Shown here one piece after another: positions 34,787 to 43,920 of a stretch of DNA of 64,000 bases. Below the pieces are notes generated by a model. The model worked only from the letters and a program-made list of their open reading frames with translations. It had not been told where the DNA came from and made no database searches. The stretch is from DATKHR01 sp036557365 (GTDB lineage: Bacteria > Acidobacteriota > Vicinamibacteria > Vicinamibacterales > CAVVIG01): contig DATBHR010000098.1 in NCBI GenBank assembly GCA_036557365.1, forward strand, positions 496,001 through 560,000. Reading direction: 5' to 3'. Position 1 is the first letter of the stretch. The number at the start of each line of letters is the position of its first letter. Made by a program: the position numbers and the translations under genes.

Positions 34787-36091
34787 TCAATGTTCCTGCG
34801 TCGGGCTCACGCGCTTCCGTCTTCGTCGGCGACGACGGCGGCGTTTGAACGTTGGTGCGCCGCCATCCGCGCGATCGTCGGGCGGAGCGGGAGAGCCAGG
34901 TTCGGGAGTGAGCGACGCCCAATGCTCGACGAGCGCGGGCGAACCGCCGTGGATGTCGAGCCAGGTCAACGCGTCGCGGAAGATCGGACGATGTGCGATG
35001 CCGCGCTGTGCGCGATGACTCGCTGACGCGTCGTGCAACCTTCGCTGGAGCAGAAGGATCTGGCGGAGACGCTCGACATCCTTACGCGCGATCGGGAGCG
35101 CGCCGAGCCGCGGCAGCGCAGTTGGATCCGTGCCCCAGCGCGGCATCTGCTTCATCGGATCGACGCCGGATGCATGAGGTTCGACCGGGAGCAGCAGCGA
35201 CCCGAGCAGGATCGGATTCGTCAGCGTGTCGGGCATCGACTCGAAGCGGCGTCGATATTTGTCGAGCGCTGCCAGCGATCGCCACAAAGGATCGGTGGCT
35301 CCGCGCTGGAGCTCCGGCGACGTGGGCTCGAGGAGCCCGACATCGGCCAGCGATCGAAACGCCCGCTCCGACGAGCCGGCGCGCAGCATTTTGTAGTACT
35401 CCTCGAGCACGCGCGGCGGCGAGCTCTTCGCGATTTCGCGGCGATGGTGACGGATGGCGTTCAGGAGCGTCGGCTCGATCGCGAAGTCGAGTCGCGCAGC
35501 GAACGCGACGGCGCGGAGCATCCTGACGGGATCTTCCTGGAGCCGCACGTCCGGATCGCCAATCGACCTGACCAGCCGGGCCTGCAAATCGTCGAGGCCG
35601 TTGACGTAGTCGATGACCGAGAACGTCGCGATGTCGTAAAAGAGCGCGTTGATCGTGAAGTCGCGGCGGAATGCGTCCTCTTCGGGAGTGCCGAACGTGT
35701 TGTCGTGGTGAATGAGATGCTGGCCCTGGACCGTTGACGGATCGGGCGCGGGCACGCCGTCCTGGACGATTTCCTCGCCGGGCGACACCTGACGACGGAA
35801 CGTCGCGACCTCGACGATCTTCGTGCCGAACTTCACGTGCGCGAGGCGGAAGCGGCGTCCGATGATCCAGCAGTTGCGGAACAGCTTCTTCACCTGATAC
35901 GGATGGGCGGACGTCCCGATGTCGAAGTCCTTGGGCCGGCGGCCGAGCAGCAGGTCGCGCACGCTGCCGCCGACCAGGTACGCGATGTGGTCGGCCTGTC
36001 GCAGGCGATAGAGAACCTTCAGTGCGTCCGGGTCGATGTCGCGGCGCGAGATCACGTGTGATTCGCGCGGGACGACCCTCGGGTCGGGCAT
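34787..36091 (-). CDS. pcnB: Poly(A) polymerase / CCA-adding-type nucleotidyltransferase
   Basis: About 434 residues. HVISRRDIDPDALKVLYRL opens the domain as in bacterial PcnB; AYLVGGSVRDLLLGRRPKDFDIGT contains the GGxVRD and the catalytic DxD pair; CWIIGRRFRLAHVKFG and the RRDFTINALFYD region complete the head/neck. The C-terminus is a strongly basic tail (KRRRRRRRRRKR) like those of PcnB proteins. It adds poly(A) to RNA 3' ends; a CCA-adding role cannot be fully excluded, but the RRFRLAHV motif favours PcnB. ATG 36091 is chosen over one 14 codons upstream that runs toward the divergent neighbour. Confidence 0.87.
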   Translation of the reverse strand: MPDPRVVPRESHVISRRDIDPDALKVLYRLRQADHIAYLVGGSVRDLLLGRRPKDFDIGTSAHPYQVKKLFRNCWIIGRRFRLAHVKFGTKIVEVATFRRQVSPGEEIVQDGVPAPDPSTVQGQHLIHHDNTFGTPEEDAFRRDFTINALFYDIATFSVIDYVNGLDDLQARLVRSIGDPDVRLQEDPVRMLRAVAFAARLDFAIEPTLLNAIRHHRREIAKSSPPRVLEEYYKMLRAGSSERAFRSLADVGLLEPTSPELQRGATDPLWRSLAALDKYRRRFESMPDTLTNPILLGSLLLPVEPHASGVDPMKQMPRWGTDPTALPRLGALPIARKDVERLRQILLLQRRLHDASASHRAQRGIAHRPIFRDALTWLDIHGGSPALVEHWASLTPEPGSPAPPDDRADGGAPTFKRRRRRRRRRKRVSPTQEH

Positions 36092-36131
36092 CGCCGGGCA
36101 TTGTACCCCCGTGCTACGATCGGCCGGATTC

Positions 36132-36923
36132 ATGGCTCGGCCGAAGACACTCGCCGCGATCGTGTCGCTGCTTGCCGCGCTTTCAATCGCTGCTGCCGAC
36201 GATCCGCTCGCGAAGGCGCGTCAGCTGTACAACCAGCGTCAGTACGAGGCCGCGATTCAGGCGGCCGAGCAGGTGCGGCAGACGCCGGCGCTCGCCGACT
36301 CGGCGGATCTCATCGCCGCGCGGGCCTATCTGGAGCGTTTTCGCGGGACGGCCGCGAGCGACGATCTCATGAACGCGCGCGATCGCCTGCGCCGCGTCAA
36401 CCCCGAGCGGTTCACCCCGCACGAGCGCACCGAATACGTCGTCGGTCTCGGCGAGACGCTGTACTTCGACAACGCGTACGGCGCGGCGGCGATCATTTTC
36501 GAATCGATTTTGCGAAGCGGCGATCTGCTGGCTGGTCCGGCGCGGGAACACGTGGTGGACTGGTGGGCGACCGCGCTCGACCACGATACGCGGCCGCGGC
36601 CCGAAATCGATCGTCAGCAGATCTATCAGCGGATGCGCGAGCGGCTCGAAGACGAGTTGGCGCAGCATCCTAGCAGCGGCGCGGCGGCGTACTGGCTGGC
36701 CGCGGCGGCGCGTGCGCAAGGCGACGTGCAGGCTGCGTGGGATGCCGCGATGGCCGGCTGGGTGCGTGCCGGCCTCGCGATCGATCACGGCGCCCAGCTC
36801 CGCGGCGATCTCGACCGCCTCATGACGAGCGCGATCGTCCCCGAGCGCGCGAAGGCCCTCGCTCAGCCGCCGGAAAACGTTCGCGGCGAGTGGGAGCGCT
36901 TCAAGGCCAGCTGGAGCAAATGA
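36132..36923 (+). CDS. Exported TPR-like protein of unknown function
   Basis: 263 residues with a signal peptide (LAAIVSLLAALSIAAA) followed by ARQLYNQRQYEAAIQAAEQV, which looks like one TPR unit, and a helix-rich body. A second repeat-like segment is AAAYWLAAAARAQGDVQAAWDAAMAGW. It probably acts in the periplasm as a binding or scaffold protein. ATG 36132 is chosen because the signal peptide starts there; a longer frame begins inside the divergent pcnB 5' end. It converges on polA across a repeat array. Confidence 0.7.
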   Translation: MARPKTLAAIVSLLAALSIAAADDPLAKARQLYNQRQYEAAIQAAEQVRQTPALADSADLIAARAYLERFRGTAASDDLMNARDRLRRVNPERFTPHERTEYVVGLGETLYFDNAYGAAAIIFESILRSGDLLAGPAREHVVDWWATALDHDTRPRPEIDRQQIYQRMRERLEDELAQHPSSGAAAYWLAAAARAQGDVQAAWDAAMAGWVRAGLAIDHGAQLRGDLDRLMTSAIVPERAKALAQPPENVRGEWERFKASWSK

Positions 36924-36944
36924 GGCGGCCGATCGCCAAATTGG

Positions 36945-37082
36945 AGAGTTGGTGACTCGGTAAGAGTTGGTAAGTTGGTAAGTTGGTGAGTTGGTAAGTT
37001 GGAACTTTCAATTCTGCAATCCTGCAATCCTTCAATTCTGCAATTCTGCAATTCTGCAAGGCTTCAATCCCGCGATTCCGCA
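36945..37082. repeat. Two short-word arrays between convergent genes
   Basis: The left part (about 36945-37003) is built from copies of AGTTGGTA/AGTTGGTG; the right part (about 37010-37070) from CAATTCTG and CAATCCTG words. Positions 37014-37033 are identical to 49001-49020 in another array. The stretch lies between the 3' ends of the TPR-like gene and polA and holds no gene. Confidence 0.8.
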
Positions 37083-37098
37083 ACGCGCTGAGGCAGCC

Positions 37099-39783
37099 TC
37101 ACTCCTTTGCCTCTTTCCAGTTCTCTCCGATCCCGACGTCGACCGTGAGCGGCACGTTCAGCGCGACCGCTGACTGCATCCGGTCGCGCACGATCGCGGC
37201 GTAGTCGTCCGCGCGGCCGCGCGGGACTTCGAACAGCAGCTCGTCGTGAACCGTCAGGATCATCCGAGCCTCGGGGTGCGAAATCAGCGCCTCGTGGACG
37301 TCGATCATCGCGCGCTTCAGGATGTCGGCGGCGGTGCCCTGGATGGGCAGGTTGACGGCGACACGTTCGGCCGCCATGCGCACCTGGCCGTTCCGGCTAT
37401 TGAGCTCGGGGACGAGGCGCCGCCGGCCGAACAGCGTCTTCACGACACCGGTCGCGCGAGCCTCTTCGAGCGTGCGATCGATGAACGCCCGCACCTGCGG
37501 AAACCCGGCGAAGTACGCGTCGATGAATTCCTGTGCGGCCTGCTGGGTGACGCCGATGTCCTTCGACAGCGTGAACGCGCTCTTCCCGTAGAGCAGCGCG
37601 TAGTTGACCATCTTCGCGATGCTGCGAAGCTCGTGCGGGTCGCGTCCGCTGTCGGCCCCGAAAATCTTCAGCGCCGTGCGCTCGTGAAAGTCGGCGCCTT
37701 CGCGGAACGCGTCGACGAGTGCCGGTTCTTCGGCCATGTGCGCCAGCACGCGGAACTCGATCTGCGAGTAGTCCGCCGAGATGAGCACGTGGCCCGGCTC
37801 CGCGACGAACGCCGCCCGAATCTCTCGTCCCAGCGCCGTTTTGATCGGGATGTTCTGGAGGTTGGGATCGCTGCTGCTCAGGCGCCCTGTCGCCGCCACC
37901 GCCTGGTTGAAGCACGTGTGAACGCGACCGGTGTCGGGATTGATCAGCTGAGGGAGCGCGTCGATGTACGTCCCCTTCAGCTTCATGAGCGCGCGCCACT
38001 CGAGAATTTCGCGCGGCAGATCATGCGCGAGCGCGAGCTCCTCGAGCACGTCGACGGCCGTTGAAGGCGCGCGCGACGTGCCGGTCCGCTTCAGCACCGG
38101 CAGCTGCATCTTGTCGAAGAGCACTTCGGCGAGCTGCTTCGGCGAGTTGATGTTGAACTCGCCGTTGGCCAGCTCGTAAATGCGCGACGTGCGGCGGCCC
38201 AGCTCCTGTTCGAGGCGCTTCGACTGGCCGGCGAGCGCCTGGCCGTCGATCCGGACCCCGGCGCGCTCGACGTCGATCAGGACGGGAATCAGCGGCCGTT
38301 CGATCGTCCGGTAGACGTCGACGAGCTCCTCTTTCTCGAGCTGTCCCTGGAACATCGGCGCCAGCTGCGACACGATGTCGGCGCGCTCGCAGGCGAAGTC
38401 GACCGCCGCTTCGACGGGGACGTCGGCCAGCGACACGGCCTTCGCGCCCTTGCCGCAGATGTCTTCCTCGCTGATCGCCTTGTAGCTCACGAGCTCCAGC
38501 GCGAGGTCGTCGAGGCGGTGCTCCGATCGGGTGGCATCGATCAGATAGCTCGCCAGCATCGTGTCGAGGCCGAAGCCGCGCAGCTCGATGCCGGCGCGCC
38601 GGAGCACGATGGCGTCGAACTTCAGATCGTGGCCGTCTTTGACGATCGCCGGATCCTCGAGCACGTCCTTCAGCGCGTCGACGAGGGCGGAGAGGCCGAC
38701 GCTCGGGACGGCGCCGAGCGCGCGGTGGTCCACCGGCACGTACGACGCGTGGTGCTCGCCGGTCCCGAACGCCATGCCGGCAATCGCCGCGCGCATCGCG
38801 GAGGACCGATCGGGCATGACGCGCATCGCAAAGCGTCCGGCCTTCCGCAGTTCGGCGGCGAGCGCCCGGAGCTCTTCGACGGTATTCACGACGCGGTAGG
38901 ACGTCGGGATGGTGCTGGCCGTCGGCGCGTACTCGTGAGCGAACGCGCGAAATCCAAGCTCCGTGAAAATCTTGAACGAGCGCTCGCGCGAGCCGCCGCG
39001 GAAGCGCAGCGATTCCGGATCGAAATCCACGGGCACGTCGACGCGAATCCGCGCGAGCTCTCGGCTCTGTCGCGCCGACTCGGCGTGGCCGAGCAGTCCT
39101 TCGCGATACCGCTTGTGCTTGACCTCGCTCGCGTGCTCGAGGAGATTCTCGAGCGATCCGTACGCCGAGATCAGCTCCCGCGCCCCCTTGTCGCCGATGC
39201 CGGGGACGCCCTTGATGTTGTCGATCGTGTCGCCCATCAACGCGAGCACGTCCACCACGCGCTCGGGCAGCACGCCCATCTTTTCCTTGACGCCTTCGGC
39301 GTCGAACCATCGCCCGTCTTCGCGCGGGTCGTAGACGCTGATGCCGGGCCGCACGAGCTGAAAGAAGTCCTTGTCGATCGTGACGATCGCCACTTCGAAT
39401 CCGCCGGCCGCCGCCTTCTCCGCCAGCGTCCCGATCACATCGTCTGCTTCGTAGCGTTCGGATGTGAGGATCGGCACGCCGAGCGCTTCGCACGCGGCGT
39501 GAACCATCGGAATCTGTTCGGCGAGCTCGTCGGGCATCGGCGCGCGGTTGGCTTTGTAGTCGGTGGCGAGATCGTCGCGGAATGTACGTCCAGGCAAATC
39601 GAAGGACGCGGCGATGAATTCCGGCTTGTGCTCGGTCAGCAGCTTGCGCAGCATCGTGACGAAGATGTAGACCGCGTTCGTCGGGCGTCCCTGCGCGTTT
39701 CTGAGGAAGCCGCCTTCGGCGGTGCGGACCGGCGCGTGGAACGCGCGGTACATCTGCGAGCTGCCGTCGATCAGATAGAGCAC
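37099..39783 (-). CDS. polA: DNA polymerase I
   Basis: 894 residues with the full three-part layout: 5'-3' exonuclease (1 to about 290, starting LYLIDGSSQMYRAFHA), a 3'-5' exonuclease-like domain (about 300-480) and the polymerase domain. Motif A is LISADYSQIEFR (Asp671), motif B RSIAKMVNYALLYGKSAF and motif C VHDELLFEV (His846, Asp847). Tyr728 stands where E. coli has Phe762. The exonuclease DxE motif is missing (RFAMRVMPDRSS at about 317), so proofreading is probably absent. GTG 39783 is the start; the divergent lipoprotein gene begins 26 bases away. It serves repair and Okazaki fragment processing. Confidence 0.95.
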   Translation of the reverse strand: MLYLIDGSSQMYRAFHAPVRTAEGGFLRNAQGRPTNAVYIFVTMLRKLLTEHKPEFIAASFDLPGRTFRDDLATDYKANRAPMPDELAEQIPMVHAACEALGVPILTSERYEADDVIGTLAEKAAAGGFEVAIVTIDKDFFQLVRPGISVYDPREDGRWFDAEGVKEKMGVLPERVVDVLALMGDTIDNIKGVPGIGDKGARELISAYGSLENLLEHASEVKHKRYREGLLGHAESARQSRELARIRVDVPVDFDPESLRFRGGSRERSFKIFTELGFRAFAHEYAPTASTIPTSYRVVNTVEELRALAAELRKAGRFAMRVMPDRSSAMRAAIAGMAFGTGEHHASYVPVDHRALGAVPSVGLSALVDALKDVLEDPAIVKDGHDLKFDAIVLRRAGIELRGFGLDTMLASYLIDATRSEHRLDDLALELVSYKAISEEDICGKGAKAVSLADVPVEAAVDFACERADIVSQLAPMFQGQLEKEELVDVYRTIERPLIPVLIDVERAGVRIDGQALAGQSKRLEQELGRRTSRIYELANGEFNINSPKQLAEVLFDKMQLPVLKRTGTSRAPSTAVDVLEELALAHDLPREILEWRALMKLKGTYIDALPQLINPDTGRVHTCFNQAVAATGRLSSSDPNLQNIPIKTALGREIRAAFVAEPGHVLISADYSQIEFRVLAHMAEEPALVDAFREGADFHERTALKIFGADSGRDPHELRSIAKMVNYALLYGKSAFTLSKDIGVTQQAAQEFIDAYFAGFPQVRAFIDRTLEEARATGVVKTLFGRRRLVPELNSRNGQVRMAAERVAVNLPIQGTAADILKRAMIDVHEALISHPEARMILTVHDELLFEVPRGRADDYAAIVRDRMQSAVALNVPLTVDVGIGENWKEAKE

Positions 39784-39809
39784 AAATTTTTACTATATCA
39801 TTGGCGGTT

Positions 39810-40559
39810 ATGCGGATTCGCGCGCTGGTCGCGTGTGCGATCGCTGCGATCGCGATGGCGTGCGGCGGTACGAGCCTGTTCCGGCAGTACGAGTACGAAG
39901 AGGACATGTTCCTGTCGCTCGATGGATCCGCGACCATCACCGTCAGCGCGTCGATCGATGCGCTGAACGCGCTGCGCGGAACGCACTTCGATCGATCGCG
40001 CGTCGATCGTGATGCCGTGCGCGCGTACTTCACCGCGCCAGGCGACAGCGTCCGCTCGGTGAGCACGTCGCGGCGGAGCGGCAGGCGGTTCGTCCACGTC
40101 CGCGTCGATGTAGCCGACGTGCGGAAGATGAGCGCGTCGCCGGCGTTCGCCTGGTCGAAGGTCCAGTTCGATCGGGAAGACGATGCCTACGTGTTCAAGC
40201 AGGCGGTCGGACCATCAGCGGATGCCGCCGGGACCGATCTGTCCGCGATCAGCGGAGAACTCGTTGCGTTCCGCCTGCACCTGCCCAGCAAGATCGAATT
40301 TCACAATACCGGCCGGCCGATCGGACGCGGCAACATCCTCACGTGGGAGCAGCCGCTCGGGGATCGCCTGCGCGGCGTCCCCCTGACCCTCGAAGCGCGC
40401 ATGCAGACGCAGTCGATCCTCTACCGGACGCTGTGGCTGTTCGGGTCGACGATGATCGCGGTCGTCGCGTTGTTCGCCGCGATCCTGTGGTGGGTGGTGA
40501 GGGAGGGGCAGGTGGGGCAGGTAGGCCAAGTGGGTCAGGTAGGGCCGATGGGCAAGTAG
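39810..40559 (+). CDS. Predicted lipoprotein with C-terminal membrane helix
   Basis: 249 residues. The signal peptide ends in a lipobox-like IAMAC (Cys18). The body (FLSLDGSATITVSASIDALNAL and later LPSKIEFHNTGRPIG) resembles LppM-like lipoproteins, and a C-terminal helix (LWLFGSTMIAVVALFAAILWWVV) follows. The last 15 residues, GQVGQVGQVGQVGPM and two more, are encoded by the start of a short tandem repeat that continues past the stop, so the tail probably grew by repeat expansion. ATG 39810 is preferred to a TTG three codons earlier. Function unknown. Confidence 0.72.
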   Translation: MRIRALVACAIAAIAMACGGTSLFRQYEYEEDMFLSLDGSATITVSASIDALNALRGTHFDRSRVDRDAVRAYFTAPGDSVRSVSTSRRSGRRFVHVRVDVADVRKMSASPAFAWSKVQFDREDDAYVFKQAVGPSADAAGTDLSAISGELVAFRLHLPSKIEFHNTGRPIGRGNILTWEQPLGDRLRGVPLTLEARMQTQSILYRTLWLFGSTMIAVVALFAAILWWVVREGQVGQVGQVGQVGPMGK

Positions 40560-40597
40560 GACGGATGGGCAGATCCACATCACCCATCCGTCCTACT
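40555..40597. terminator. Perfect hairpin between convergent genes
   Basis: AGTAGGACGGATGGG (40555-40569) and its exact complement at 40583-40597 form a 15-bp stem with a 13-base loop, starting within the last codons of the lipoprotein gene. There is no T-run, so it is not a classical intrinsic terminator, but its position between convergent genes suggests an RNA 3'-end role. Confidence 0.5.
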
Positions 40598-40610
40598 CGC
40601 CTTGCCTCCT

Positions 40611-40725
40611 ATCTGTCCGACCCGCCCTACCCGAGGCACCCGCCCCACCCCCCTACCCGCCCAACCCGCCCAACCCGCCCCACCCGCCCCACCCGCCCTA
40701 CCCGACCCACCCGCCCTACCCGACC
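40611..40725. repeat. CCCGCCC/ACCCGCC-type tandem array
   Basis: A cytosine-rich array of 9-10 bp words (ACCCGCCCA, ACCCGCCCT and variants) fills the space to the 3' end of the TonB receptor. The G-rich complement of the same words forms the end of the lipoprotein gene on the other side of the hairpin. No gene is present. Confidence 0.75.
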
Positions 40726-40726
40726 T

Positions 40727-43700
40727 TCAGAACCGCACTCCGAACGAAACGCGCAGCGTGCGCGGCGTGGTGTACGCGAAGCGGTTCAGCGCCGTGCCGA
40801 AGTTCGGGCCGAGCGCCCAGTTGACGCCCTGCACGGGTTGCGTGGTGAACGGATTGAACGACGCGTACTGCGACGGGTTCGTGATCGGCGTCAGCACGGT
40901 TTGATCGATGCGCGTCTGCGTGACCGAGCCGCCGTTCTGGAACACCGTGCCGCCACAGCCGCACAGCTGGAACTGATTGAAGACGTTCAGTACCTGGAGC
41001 TGACCGAACACCTCGGTCGTACCCAGATGACGCACGTGGTACACGTAGTTCGCGGCGAGATCGGTGCGGCGCTCGCCGTCGGTGCGGAAGGCGTCACGAT
41101 CGGTGAAGTAGTACGTGGTGTTCGTGCCGTTCGGCGGATTGGAATAGCCGGGATTCGTGACGTACAGCGCCGGGTTGACGCCCGTCGCTGAGACGGCGCC
41201 GTACGGAACGCCGCTCGTGATCGTCTGCAGCGCGCTCAGCGTCAGTCCCTCGAGCTTCGGCACGCCGTAGTTGATCCACAGGCGCGCGCGATGCCGCTGA
41301 TCGATCGACAGATCGCCGATCGGATAATTCCACGACGCCTGCTTGTACTCCGGGTAGCTGAACGCGGACGCGGTGATCGGACCGCTGTTGACGTTCTCTC
41401 CTTCAACGTTGCCCCAGGCGCGCGACAGCGTGTACGTGCCGCCGATGTCGGTGCGCGCTCCGAAGCGATACGTGGCTTGCGCGGTGACGCCCTGATACCT
41501 GCGCTCCAGGTCGTTCGAGTTCTGAACGAGTCCGAGGTCGACCGTGCGGCCGAGCGGATCGACGACCTTGCCGGTCGAGAGGTTCGTGACCTGCGCGTAG
41601 AAATCCTTGAAGTCACGGAAGACGTAATCGGCACGAACGGTCGCACGGCTTCCGAGCTGGCGGCTCGCGCCCGCGGCGTATTCGAGGTTGTTCGGCGAAT
41701 CGAGCGAACCCTGAATCTGCGGCGAGACGCCCGGAATCGTGGGTTGGCCGTTCAGCGGGAGATTCGCGCCGCCGTTCGCGTTGTACCACGCAAACACCGT
41801 GGCGATGGCGTCAGGCGTCGACACGAGCGGGCCGCTCGCGTTCGCGTTGATGTTCGGTCCGCGATAAATGAAGCGGTACTGCTGTGGATTCCCCGCAGGC
41901 GACGACGAGTCGGCGATGCTGTTCGAGATCGCGCTGACGTACTTCGCGAAGCTGGTGGTCACCGACCACTTGCCGTCGCCGGACGGATCCCACACGAGGC
42001 CGACGCGCGGGCTGAAGGCGGCATCCTGCGCGACCAGCCGGCCGGCACTGTCGGCGCCGTGGTTGCGATCGTAGCGGAGACCCAGATTCGCGGTCAGGTG
42101 GCTGCCGATGCGCCAGTTGTCGTTGTAGAACAACGAGTGCGTCCGGAAGTTCGTCCCCTCGCTGCCGACGGGAATCGGGTTGTACTGGATGACCGTCGAT
42201 CCGTCGTTCAGAAATACCGGCACGACGGTGTTGTCCGCCTGGATGATCGATGTCGTTCCCAGGATCCGGTAGTCGCTGCCCGACTGATGGTTGTTCGCGA
42301 AGCGCTTGTCGTTGAAGAGGTCGTAGCCGAACGTCATCGTGTGAGATCCGGTGCCGCTCGTCGAGAGGAAATAGGTGCCCTTGACGAAGAGATCGGTGTT
42401 GTCCCGCTTCTCCGGATCACAGACGCCGCAGAACGTCGGCGACCAGTACCGAGTGCCGCCGCGCTGCTGGTCGATGAGCAAGGTCCCGTTGATGATGTCC
42501 GTGTACGGCGAGCCCTCGTTGATGAAGCTGAACGACCGCGACGAGTACTGGCCCTCGACGTAGAACGCCGGCGTCAGCACGCCGTTGTAGTTGCCGGTCG
42601 CGAGCGTCTGCGGCTCGCTGCCGTTGTACAGGCTGCGCTGATCCATCGAGAGGCTCGTATTGAACGTCGCGTTGAGGAAGTCCTCCTTGATCTTCGAGTA
42701 CGTGCCCTGGAACCGATGATTCGACGTCAGCGAATACGTGCCTTTCCCCTCGAATCGCTTCCCATCGTCCGTGAAGCTGTACGGCGACTTGGTGATGACG
42801 AGCTGACGTCCCAGCTCCTGATCCTGCAGCCGTCCCGCGGTGAAGAACCACAGGTGATCCTTCAGGACCGGACCGCCGAGCGTATATTCGTGCGCCGGCA
42901 CGACCGAGTCGATGCGCGTCTCCTGGTGTGCCGGATCGGCGGCGATGCTCGTCACCTCGAACGGCGTCAGCGTGCGCCACATGTCGTTGTTCAGCGTCTC
43001 GCGAAACGATCCGCTGAACCGATTGCCGCCCGATTTCGTGATGACGTTGACGACGCCGCCGCCGAAGCGGCCGTACTCGGCAGAAATGCCGGCCGTGGCG
43101 ATGTTCGTTTCCTGCACGGCGTCCTCGATGTACAGGTTGTACGGCTGGCCACGAAGGTTTTCCGTCACGCTCACGCCGTTCACCATGTACAGCGTCTCGA
43201 ACGACATCGCGCCGGCGATGGAGTAGGCGCCGCTCGGACCGGTCGGATGGACGGCAGGTGCGAGCAGCAGGTACGAGTTGACGTCGCGGTTGGTCGGCAG
43301 GTTCGCGACGAGCTCCTGCTTGAAGTTCGTCGCCACCTGCGCCGTCTTCGTGAGCACGTCCGCGGTCTGTCCCGTGACGGTGACCGATTCGGTCAGCGTC
43401 GCGACGCCGAGCGTGACGTCGAGCGGCAGCACCTGCGTCGGCGCCAGCGTCACCGTCTTCTGCTGCGTCTGAAATCCGCTCAGCTCGAAGCTGATGGTGT
43501 AGGTTCCGGGCGGCAGCGCCGTGAAGATGTAGTCGCCGTTCCCGGACGTCGTGTTGGTGTGCGCGCCTTGCAACGCGGGTGATGTCGCGTTGACCGTGAC
43601 GCCGGGCAACGCCAACCCCTGCGTGTCGACCACCCGCCCGGAAATAGTGCCAGTCGTCGACTGCGCATTCGCACCGCGCGCCGCGAGAAGAGCCGCGAAC

Positions 43701-43738
43701 ACGACCGCAAACCGCAGCCAGCTGTGAACACGTCGCAT
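40727..43738 (-). CDS. Oar-like TonB-dependent receptor with carboxypeptidase-regulatory domain
   Basis: 1003 residues. Signal peptide (LRFAVVFAALLAARGANAQ), a carboxypeptidase-like regulatory domain (about 27-115, GTISGRVVDTQGLALPGVTV), a plug domain (about 120-240, with NGVSVTENLRG and GRFGGGVVNVITKSGGN), then a large beta-barrel ending in a terminal aromatic strand (LRVSFGVRF). This is the expanded receptor family of Acidobacteriota, generally presumed to import glycans or other bulky substrates; the ligand is unknown. AAGGAGG precedes the ATG, and a candidate sigma-54 promoter lies about 30 bases upstream. Confidence 0.92.
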   Translation of the reverse strand: MRRVHSWLRFAVVFAALLAARGANAQSTTGTISGRVVDTQGLALPGVTVNATSPALQGAHTNTTSGNGDYIFTALPPGTYTISFELSGFQTQQKTVTLAPTQVLPLDVTLGVATLTESVTVTGQTADVLTKTAQVATNFKQELVANLPTNRDVNSYLLLAPAVHPTGPSGAYSIAGAMSFETLYMVNGVSVTENLRGQPYNLYIEDAVQETNIATAGISAEYGRFGGGVVNVITKSGGNRFSGSFRETLNNDMWRTLTPFEVTSIAADPAHQETRIDSVVPAHEYTLGGPVLKDHLWFFTAGRLQDQELGRQLVITKSPYSFTDDGKRFEGKGTYSLTSNHRFQGTYSKIKEDFLNATFNTSLSMDQRSLYNGSEPQTLATGNYNGVLTPAFYVEGQYSSRSFSFINEGSPYTDIINGTLLIDQQRGGTRYWSPTFCGVCDPEKRDNTDLFVKGTYFLSTSGTGSHTMTFGYDLFNDKRFANNHQSGSDYRILGTTSIIQADNTVVPVFLNDGSTVIQYNPIPVGSEGTNFRTHSLFYNDNWRIGSHLTANLGLRYDRNHGADSAGRLVAQDAAFSPRVGLVWDPSGDGKWSVTTSFAKYVSAISNSIADSSSPAGNPQQYRFIYRGPNINANASGPLVSTPDAIATVFAWYNANGGANLPLNGQPTIPGVSPQIQGSLDSPNNLEYAAGASRQLGSRATVRADYVFRDFKDFYAQVTNLSTGKVVDPLGRTVDLGLVQNSNDLERRYQGVTAQATYRFGARTDIGGTYTLSRAWGNVEGENVNSGPITASAFSYPEYKQASWNYPIGDLSIDQRHRARLWINYGVPKLEGLTLSALQTITSGVPYGAVSATGVNPALYVTNPGYSNPPNGTNTTYYFTDRDAFRTDGERRTDLAANYVYHVRHLGTTEVFGQLQVLNVFNQFQLCGCGGTVFQNGGSVTQTRIDQTVLTPITNPSQYASFNPFTTQPVQGVNWALGPNFGTALNRFAYTTPRTLRVSFGVRF

Positions 43739-43768
43739 GCAGTGGCCTCCTTGAGCCCGCCGCTAAGG

Positions 43769-43784
43769 AGCCAAGCTCGTGCCA
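43769..43784 (-). promoter_or_regulatory. Candidate sigma-54 promoter of the TonB receptor gene
   Basis: Minus-strand TGGCACGAGCTTGGCT has a perfect -24 element, correct GG-N10-GC spacing and one mismatch in the -12 element (TGGCT for TTGCW). The predicted transcription start is near 43758, just ahead of the AAGGAGG ribosome binding site at 43748-43754. The location and spacing support function; a sigma-54 activator is encoded in the same window. Confidence 0.55.
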
Positions 43785-43920
43785 CGGTCCGGCCGCCAGT
43801 CACACCGCGCAACGTACGGTGTGGAAAGGCGATGCACGATCGTTCGCGTCCGAACATTGGTTCAAACCGGAATGGATTCAAGAAGAGCGAGGTGCGCGAT
43901 CCAATGGTTAGAATGATGAG

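Noticed and set aside
34654..34848. 64-codon plus-strand ORF with CARCGS, possible zinc ribbon
   Set aside because: Only one Cys pair, no good ribosome binding site, and its last third is antisense to the pcnB 3' end.
36945..37082. Possible CRISPR array
   Set aside because: Repeat words are 8-10 bp and contiguous, without unique spacers of regular length, and no cas gene is present.
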